DNA from: Spirochaetales bacterium
GTDB lineage: Bacteria > Spirochaetota > JAAYUW01
Direction of reading: 5' to 3'
DNA length: 38,742 nt
Assembly: GCA_012797605.1 (NCBI GenBank)
Contig: JAAZOT010000073.1
Coordinates: 1-38,742, forward strand
Below, one piece after another: positions 33,125 to 38,742 of the stretch. Positions within the stretch are counted from its first letter, which is position 1. The number at the start of each line of letters is the position of its first letter. Position numbers and translations under genes: made by a program. Below the pieces are notes generated by a model that was not told the origin of the DNA, did not search any database, and saw nothing but the letters and a program-made list of their open reading frames with translations.

Positions 33125-35806
33125 ATGGCGACAATTATCGAATCCATTTCAGAGATACTAAAAGAAGAAAAATGGACCAGAACTTCAATATCTGAGTTTT
33201 CAATCTCTATGTTCGAGTCTTATGATTCTCTAATTAAAGATATTCAAGAAAGTTACCAAATTTCAGAGGTTTGTTCTTTTTTAGAGAATTACTTGAAAAG
33301 CAACTCTAATTCTATTATAGCTCTTTATTTCCTATCAATAATATACTCTATCTCTCAAGATTATAAGGGAAATGAATGGGCAAAAAAACTTATAGAAATA
33401 TTTGATGAAAATAGAAGGATAAAGATAGTAAAATATCTTTGCGAAAAATATCTAGGCTATAGTCATATTTACAAAAATGTCTTATCGAGGTATATTCAAA
33501 TTCTTGAAGATGAAAAGAAGGAAGAAACTGAAATTGTACCTTACATGGAAAGTTTGCATAAAATAGATTTTACTGATGCTAAAATAACTAGAAAACTTGC
33601 TATATTTTATGAAAACTCAAAAAATCTTGAGAAGGCTATTTTATATTATAAAAAGCTATTCGATATTTCTGCAAACTCTAAAATACAAAATGAAGTAGAA
33701 GAACTCTGGAAAAAACTACTTAGTTTTGAACAAATTGAACCTGATTACTTTTTTCTTAAGTTAAATATAATTGAAAATATCAACTTAAAACTCAGATTGG
33801 CTGAAAAACTGATTGAGCACTTTGAAAGTATTGAAGATTGGGATTTAGTTATTGACACTATTAAAATAACTTATGAATTAATACCAGATAAAAACAAAAG
33901 TAATTTAGTTCAAAAATTAAGAGACCAGATAGTAAACGCTTACAGAAAAAAATACTCAAATAATAGTCAGTTGGAAGAATTCTTAAAAAGATCGAGAATA
34001 ACAGAAAAATGGAAAAACCTCTCTGTCGCTATTTCTGAGTTTGAAAAGTACATACCTTTTGATAAAAACAAATATGTATTTCATCAACTTTCTGGTCTTG
34101 GTTTTATCAAAGATATAAATGAAAATTTTATAGTGGTAGATTTTGAGAAGAAAAAAAACCACCAATTTTCTATCACTATGGCTTTGAAAGCCTTACGAAT
34201 TCTTGATGATAATGATTTTCTAGTTTTAGAAGCATATCATCCAGGAAAATTGCAAAAACTTGCAGAAGAAAATCCTAAAGAGTTGTTAATAAATCTCTTA
34301 AAGTCATATAATAAACCTCTTTCCACAAAAGATATAAAGACAATCCTCACCAGAGTAGTTATTCCTGTAGCTTCATGGGAAAAATTCTGGAATTCTTTAA
34401 GAAACGAGATAAAAGATGATCCTTTGATAATAAGAAATGCTACCAGCTATAGTTTAAGGAATAAACCTGCATTAAAAGAAGAAAGTATCTATGAAAGATT
34501 CAAATCTGAAGAAAATTTAATTCATAAAGCACAGATTTACTTAAATTATATTAGCGAAGAAAATGATTTTCAATCTGAATACTCCCAAGCTATGCTTAGA
34601 GTCTTTCAAAATTTTTTAAGAGAAGATGCAATTATTCATCAAAATTTGGTTATAGCATTTTTATTTTTGAAAGATTTAAAAAGCAAGTACAGTCAATTGA
34701 ATATTAGCCTTCCTTTTGATTCCGAATATCTTTTTTCAAAATTGATAGAAGAAAAAAAATATATATTTAATTTTAGAGATAGCAACTTTGAAAAGTTGTT
34801 TTTTACGGAATTGATGGTTTATACTTCAAATTGGCCTCAAATTATGGGAGAATATCTACTTCAGTATCCTTCTAAATTCATAATTTCTACTCTTATATCT
34901 AAAGGATTTTCGGAAATAATTAAAGAAAAAAGTAAGGATGTAATAAGAAACGCAAAAGATAATCCGGAAGTTTTTTTATGGTTCTTGAAAAATATTTTTA
35001 ATCATCCCGAATTTTCCGGTATTGTAGACAAAGGTGATCTATTGATAATACTTGCGAATCTTTTGGATATTGCGAATAAATCTATCATACAGAAAATCAA
35101 TGTAAATGCTAATAGAAAGCTGTTTACAAATATAGGAGATGCTTTTTTTAAAGAAAAACTTTTGGAAAGTTATCTAGAACAAAATCCACCTGAAAACCAG
35201 GTTTCAAAACTTTCTACAATCTTTCTTAGAACTAAATGGAAATATGATGATTATCTTATTGAATTTAAAACATTACTTGCAAAATATTATCCAGAAATTC
35301 TTTCTAAAATTTCCCCCGAGGAAAAAGATGAGAATGAAAATATTTTTTACTCTACTATAGATTCTATAAAAGAAAAACAAGAACATCTACAGTTTTTAAT
35401 CAAACAGGAAATACCTAGAGTAAACAGAGAAATGATGATAGCCAAAGAAAAAGGTGATCTAAGAGAAAATGCTGAGTATCATTCGGCGAGAGAAACTTTA
35501 CAGAGTTTAAATATTGAAGCTGCAGAACTTCAAAGAGATTTAAATAATGTAAAACCAATTGATCCTAACAATATTTCACTAGACAAGATATCTATCGGAA
35601 CAAAATGCAGGTTAAAATCAGATATTACAGGTAAGGAGACTACATATACAATTCTGGGTAAATGGGATATTGACCTTAATAATAATATTATTTCCTATGA
35701 AACAGAATTAGGAAAAATATTGCTTAATAAGAAAATCGGGGATATTATTATAAATCCTATAGATAATGAAGAATACAAGGTCATCTCCATTGAAAAAGGG
35801 ATATAA
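33125..35806 (+). CDS. greA: Transcription elongation factor GreA with giant N-terminal extension
   Basis: 893 aa, against about 158 for ordinary GreA. The last 155 residues (~738-893) are a full GreA: a coiled-coil N-terminal part with the tip sequence GDLRENAEY (777-785), whose acidic D778 and E781 carry the metal for transcript cleavage in RNA polymerase, then a C-terminal FKBP-like domain ('IGTKCRLKSDITGKE', 'GKILLNKKIGD'). Residues 1-~735 are helical, TPR-like in places (for example 'LEKAILYYKKLFDIS'), with a small beta-rich patch near 335-350 (GLGFIKDINENFIVVDFEKK). I recall this architecture from Borrelia and Treponema GreA. Extension function unknown; a docking role is a guess. AAGGAG is present about 11 bases from the ATG. 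Cooperates with the TPR-like gene upstream. Confidence 0.92.
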   Translation: MATIIESISEILKEEKWTRTSISEFSISMFESYDSLIKDIQESYQISEVCSFLENYLKSNSNSIIALYFLSIIYSISQDYKGNEWAKKLIEIFDENRRIKIVKYLCEKYLGYSHIYKNVLSRYIQILEDEKKEETEIVPYMESLHKIDFTDAKITRKLAIFYENSKNLEKAILYYKKLFDISANSKIQNEVEELWKKLLSFEQIEPDYFFLKLNIIENINLKLRLAEKLIEHFESIEDWDLVIDTIKITYELIPDKNKSNLVQKLRDQIVNAYRKKYSNNSQLEEFLKRSRITEKWKNLSVAISEFEKYIPFDKNKYVFHQLSGLGFIKDINENFIVVDFEKKKNHQFSITMALKALRILDDNDFLVLEAYHPGKLQKLAEENPKELLINLLKSYNKPLSTKDIKTILTRVVIPVASWEKFWNSLRNEIKDDPLIIRNATSYSLRNKPALKEESIYERFKSEENLIHKAQIYLNYISEENDFQSEYSQAMLRVFQNFLREDAIIHQNLVIAFLFLKDLKSKYSQLNISLPFDSEYLFSKLIEEKKYIFNFRDSNFEKLFFTELMVYTSNWPQIMGEYLLQYPSKFIISTLISKGFSEIIKEKSKDVIRNAKDNPEVFLWFLKNIFNHPEFSGIVDKGDLLIILANLLDIANKSIIQKINVNANRKLFTNIGDAFFKEKLLESYLEQNPPENQVSKLSTIFLRTKWKYDDYLIEFKTLLAKYYPEILSKISPEEKDENENIFYSTIDSIKEKQEHLQFLIKQEIPRVNREMMIAKEKGDLRENAEYHSARETLQSLNIEAAELQRDLNNVKPIDPNNISLDKISIGTKCRLKSDITGKETTYTILGKWDIDLNNNIISYETELGKILLNKKIGDIIINPIDNEEYKVISIEKGI

Positions 35807-36482
35807 ATTTGTTTTATTTTTTATATTTCTTTTTGCTGTTATTTTTCTAATAGTTTATTTTGATTTTGAAAAACTTATTGATTTCAATAATTTATTACAA
35901 CTAAAAGAAAGATTAATAACTATACATCCAATATTGGTTTTCCTTTCAATTCTTGGATTATACTTTATATTTTCATTTCTATTTCTAACAATTGCACCAC
36001 TTTCTATACTTTGTGGAATACTTTTTGATAAATTCTTAGGTGCTTTTTTATCTTTAATAGGCTCTACTATTACTATGACAATCTCCTTTCTTATTAGTCG
36101 ATTTTTCTTAAATTCAATTTTTAAGAAATTGAAAGATAAGAATAAGACCTTTCAAAGTATTATGGATAATTTATCTATAAATGGTAAACAATATATTTTA
36201 TTTGCAAGGTTATTTTTCATTACTCCTTACAATGCTTTAAATGTAGTATCAGGTATTTCAGATATTAAAACAAAGGATTACATCATATATTCTATATTAG
36301 GTTGTATTCCTTCTACAATATTCTATGCATATTCTGGTAGTATTCTGAGTACTTTAAAAGATTATGATTCAGTAAAAAAAAATGGGGTTATACTTGCAAT
36401 CATAATTGGTATATTTTTCCTTCTTATTTTTATTTTAAAAAGAATTTTTAGTAAAAAGCTATTAAAAAAAAATAATTTATAA
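35766..36482 (+). CDS. TVP38/TMEM64 (DedA-like) membrane protein
   Basis: About 238 aa, integral membrane, of the SNARE-associated/VTT domain family linked to membrane lipid transport or homeostasis. Six hydrophobic segments are visible: ~15-32, ~55-75, ~78-100, ~103-118, ~170-195 and ~208-228. The family core is seen as 'APLSILCGILFDKFLGAFLS' and 'FFITPYNALNVVSG' (the R..P..P/N re-entrant loops). The ATG at 35766 overlaps greA by 41 bases and has no good ribosome site; a TTG at 35790 with AAGG nine bases upstream is a credible alternative. Substrate unknown. Confidence 0.85.
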   Translation: MKNTRSSPLKKGYKFVLFFIFLFAVIFLIVYFDFEKLIDFNNLLQLKERLITIHPILVFLSILGLYFIFSFLFLTIAPLSILCGILFDKFLGAFLSLIGSTITMTISFLISRFFLNSIFKKLKDKNKTFQSIMDNLSINGKQYILFARLFFITPYNALNVVSGISDIKTKDYIIYSILGCIPSTIFYAYSGSILSTLKDYDSVKKNGVILAIIIGIFFLLIFILKRIFSKKLLKKNNL

Positions 36483-36494
36483 ATTTTCTTTTTA

Positions 36495-36521
36495 TTGACA
36501 ATGTCTTATAAAAAGTTTAAT
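36495..36521 (+). promoter_or_regulatory. Possible promoter for yajC-secD-secF
   Basis: A perfect TTGACA (36495-36500) is followed after 15 bases by TTTAAT (36516-36521, five of six). The short spacer lowers confidence. It sits in the 74-base gap before yajC, where the export operon would be expected to start. Confidence 0.4.
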
Positions 36522-36556
36522 TAAGGTGTTAATAAAAATAAATAAATATGTAGATA

Positions 36557-36883
36557 ATGATGAACTTTTTATTACCTATTTTTCAACAGACAACACAACA
36601 AGCGACATCTTCGACATCAAGTTTTTTAGTAAATCTTTTACCTATTCTTGCCATTATTGTAATTTTCTATTTCCTATTAATTTTACCTCAAAACAAACAG
36701 AAAAAACAACATGAGGCTATGATTAAATCTCTTGACAAAGGTGATGAAGTTATAACAACAAGTGGAATTTTTGGCACTGTTGTTGGAGTAAAAGAGGATT
36801 CGATAACAATAAAAATAGATGATAATACAACCATAAGGATACTTAAAGGTGCTGTCGCTTCTGTAAAAAAAAGAGAAGAGTAA
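36557..36883 (+). CDS. yajC: Preprotein translocase accessory subunit YajC
   Basis: 108 aa. One transmembrane helix (~24-44, 'LVNLLPILAIIVIFYFLLIL') is followed by the conserved 'PQNKQKKQHEAMIKSLDKGD' start of the cytoplasmic part, then 'VITTSGIFGTVVGVKEDSI', the beta-rich YajC domain typical of the family. YajC associates with SecDF and YidC in the inner membrane. The start has two adjacent ATG codons, 36557 and 36560. It precedes secD by about 50 bases, the usual yajC-secD-secF order. Confidence 0.95.
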   Translation: MMNFLLPIFQQTTQQATSSTSSFLVNLLPILAIIVIFYFLLILPQNKQKKQHEAMIKSLDKGDEVITTSGIFGTVVGVKEDSITIKIDDNTTIRILKGAVASVKKREE

Positions 36884-36934
36884 GATTTAGCATTATTAAG
36901 AATTCTTTTCTTTTCTATTTTCTGGAGGAAACAA

Positions 36935-38506
36935 ATGTCAGATAGAAAGTCACTAAGAATCAGAAAAACTTTTGGTTCTAAAGAAGTTATAAATGATACA
37001 ACAAGGATTATTTTAACAATAATACTTTTTTTATTTTCTTGTTATTTAATATTCCCGACAATAAAATGGTATTTCGTGCTTTCTTCTCATGATAGAGAAC
37101 TTACAATGATGACAAATGAACAGCTGAGAGAATTAAAAGTAAGTGATGAAGAGCTAGCGAAAATTAGAGAAAATAAAAAATTAAAAAACAGGATTATCAA
37201 TCTTGGTCTTGATTTACAAGGAGGTCTATATATTATCTTAAAACCAGATACTTCAAGATTTGAAAAAGAACTCTCATCTTCTGAGATGTCTGATCTTTTA
37301 GATAAAGCAATGCTTATATTAAACAATCGTATAGACCAATTTGGTGTTGCAGAAACTCATATAAGAAAAATGGGCAGTGAAGGGATTGAGATAGAAATTC
37401 CAGGAGCTAAAGATATAGAAAGGATTCAGCGAATCCTTCTTGAACAGGGACAACTTACCTTCCAATTAGTTGATGAAGTAACATTATCTGAAATTGGGTC
37501 TTTAGATCCAAAAACAGATTTTGATGAATATGGGAATTATTTACATCCTGAAAAAATTCCTGAAGATTCTGCTATTTATTGGGTATATGAAAAAGATAAA
37601 TATGGTGTGCTTTTAAAGACAGTTCCTACGATTCTTAAAAAGAAAGTCGAACTTGATGGAACCTATATAGGTCAAGTGCTTGTACAAAATGGTATGAGAG
37701 GTATTGAAGTTACATTTAGTCTTAACTCAGAAGGAGCTCAAAAATTTTATAGAGTCACAGCAGACAACAAAGGAAGACATTTGGCTATTGTTTTAGATGG
37801 AAAAATACAATCAATGCCAGTTATTAATGAACCTATACCAAATGGTCAGGTTGCTATTTCTGGAAATTTCACCTTAGAAGAAGCAAAAGATCTTGAAAAT
37901 ATTTTGAAAGCTGGTGCATTATCTGTTCCTTTGATTATAGCAGAAAGGCAAGATGTTGGTCCTACTTTAGGTAGAGACTCTATAGTAAAGGGTATAAAAG
38001 CTGGTCTTATAGGTTCTGCTATAGTAGCTGTTATAATGATCATTGCGTATTGGCTTTCTGGACTTATGGCTTTCCTTTTTATAGTATTAAATGTCTTTAT
38101 GATTATAGGATTTTTGGCGGCTTTCAACTATACATTAACTTTACCTGGTATAGCAGGTATTCTTTTAAATATTGGTATGGGTGTAGATGCTTTTGTTATT
38201 ATTTTTGAAAAAATTAGAGAAGACTACATTCCTGGATTAAATAGAATACAACTCGTTAATATAGTTAATGATTCTTTTACAATAGCATCCGCAACAGTTG
38301 TTGACGCCAATATTACAACTTTAATAGCTTCAGGAGCACTTATTTTATTAGGTGGAGGAGCAATAAGAGGATTTGGTGTCACTTTAACAATAGGTATAAT
38401 TATAAATATTTTCATTGTCTTAGTAACTGGAAGATGGTACTATATGTCAATGTTTAAAAAGTGGAACATGAACACTCTTACAAAGCTTGGAGGAATCATA
38501 AAATGA
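36935..38506 (+). CDS. secD: Protein translocase subunit SecD
   Basis: 523 aa; with SecF uses the proton gradient to pull proteins across the inner membrane. The first transmembrane helix is at ~22-45; the periplasmic P1 domain contains LGLDLQGGLYIIL (90-102), NRIDQFGVAE (131-140) and GQVLVQNGMRGIEV; residues 286-340 give LAIVLDGKIQSMPVINEPI. Five C-terminal membrane helices start near 353. In the conserved transmembrane motif usually reading GMAVDANVLI, this protein has GMGVDAFVII: the proton-relay Asp (D418) is kept but Asn is Phe. A strong GGAGG ribosome site precedes the ATG. Its TGA overlaps the secF ATG (ATGA). Confidence 0.96.
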   Translation: MSDRKSLRIRKTFGSKEVINDTTRIILTIILFLFSCYLIFPTIKWYFVLSSHDRELTMMTNEQLRELKVSDEELAKIRENKKLKNRIINLGLDLQGGLYIILKPDTSRFEKELSSSEMSDLLDKAMLILNNRIDQFGVAETHIRKMGSEGIEIEIPGAKDIERIQRILLEQGQLTFQLVDEVTLSEIGSLDPKTDFDEYGNYLHPEKIPEDSAIYWVYEKDKYGVLLKTVPTILKKKVELDGTYIGQVLVQNGMRGIEVTFSLNSEGAQKFYRVTADNKGRHLAIVLDGKIQSMPVINEPIPNGQVAISGNFTLEEAKDLENILKAGALSVPLIIAERQDVGPTLGRDSIVKGIKAGLIGSAIVAVIMIIAYWLSGLMAFLFIVLNVFMIIGFLAAFNYTLTLPGIAGILLNIGMGVDAFVIIFEKIREDYIPGLNRIQLVNIVNDSFTIASATVVDANITTLIASGALILLGGGAIRGFGVTLTIGIIINIFIVLVTGRWYYMSMFKKWNMNTLTKLGGIIK

Positions 38507-38742
38507 AACAATCAAAAGTAATTCCTTTTACAAGATATCGATATATCGCATTCGCTTTTTCTCTTACTATAATCCTTCTCGGTTTAGTTTTTTATTTTAT
38601 AAATGGTGGTATAAGTTTTGGAATAGATTTCACTGGTGGTATAACAATCCAAATTAGATTTTCAAAAACAGGTATGGATATAACTACCTTTCGAAAATTT
38701 TGCCAGGATAATGGTTTTGGTTCAAATATAACTCAAATTGGA
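38503..38742 (+). CDS. secF: Protein translocase subunit SecF (N-terminal fragment, runs off the window)
   Basis: 80 codons are in the window. The ATG overlaps the secD stop by four bases, so translation is coupled. The start has a basic lead (MKQSKVIPFTRYRYI), a transmembrane helix (~16-35, FAFSLTIILLGLVFYF) and the family signature GIDFTGG (43-49) followed by the opening of the periplasmic P4 domain. The remaining membrane helices lie beyond the window end. Together with secD and yajC it forms the standard export accessory operon. Confidence 0.93.
   Translation, partial: MKQSKVIPFTRYRYIAFAFSLTIILLGLVFYFINGGISFGIDFTGGITIQIRFSKTGMDITTFRKFCQDNGFGSNITQIG

Noticed and set aside
1-38742. CRISPR array, insertion sequence, prophage or toxin-antitoxin locus
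   Set aside because: No regularly spaced repeats, transposase or integrase motifs, or typical small paired genes were found on either strand.

Overview
The window is very A+T-rich (by eye well under one-third G+C) and densely coded: 36 protein genes, no gap over 200 bases, and no rRNA, tRNA, CRISPR array or insertion sequence that I can see. The best clue to the organism is a giant GreA (about 893 aa, with the normal GreA domain only in the last 155 residues). I know this architecture from spirochaetes such as Borrelia and Treponema. Outer-membrane-type beta-barrels, lipoprotein-type signals, a truB/def/fmt/PASTA cluster and a yajC-secD-secF operon also suit a low-GC diderm spirochaete or close relative. 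Lineage is inference; no marker-gene comparison was possible.

Layout. 1-95 (-): first codons of a class I/II aminotransferase, with a good promoter. 326-7974 (+): GH31 glucosidase, HAD-IIA phosphatase, DNA polymerase III alpha (dnaE) and an unknown helical protein. 18698-8005 (-): an eleven-gene cluster, many genes touching or overlapping: truB, an ABC pair whose ATPase has lost its catalytic motifs, an M23 peptidase, dtd, def, fmt, a kinase-less PASTA protein, rpe, a large putative barrel protein and a DUF4015 glycosidase-like protein. 18884-20341 (+): pyruvate kinase. 25796-20338: the most accessory-looking part, two minus-strand sets of exported or outer-membrane-like proteins around a plus-strand, membrane-anchored ComEA-like protein, each set with a recognisable sigma-70-type promoter.

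25987-38742 (+): two acidic unknown proteins, an unknown protein with a possible ParB-like C-terminus, a spore-photoproduct-lyase-family radical SAM protein, a J-domain protein with an eight-cysteine tail, ispH, an LPP20/FlgT-like exported protein, a TPR-like protein, the giant greA, a TVP38/DedA-type membrane protein, then yajC, secD and the start of secF, which overlaps secD by ATGA.

How the genes fit together. Much of the window is housekeeping: replication (dnaE), tRNA modification and quality control (truB, dtd), N-terminal formyl handling (fmt, def), glycolysis and pentose phosphate (pyk, rpe), isoprenoids (ispH) and protein export (yajC/secD/secF). Export fits the many signal-peptide proteins nearby. 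The parts most worth a second look are the motif-less ABC ATPase, the giant GreA with its TPR-like neighbour, the radical SAM/unknown-protein pair, the cysteine-tailed J protein, and the barrel/ComEA region. I found no complete new defence or mobile system.
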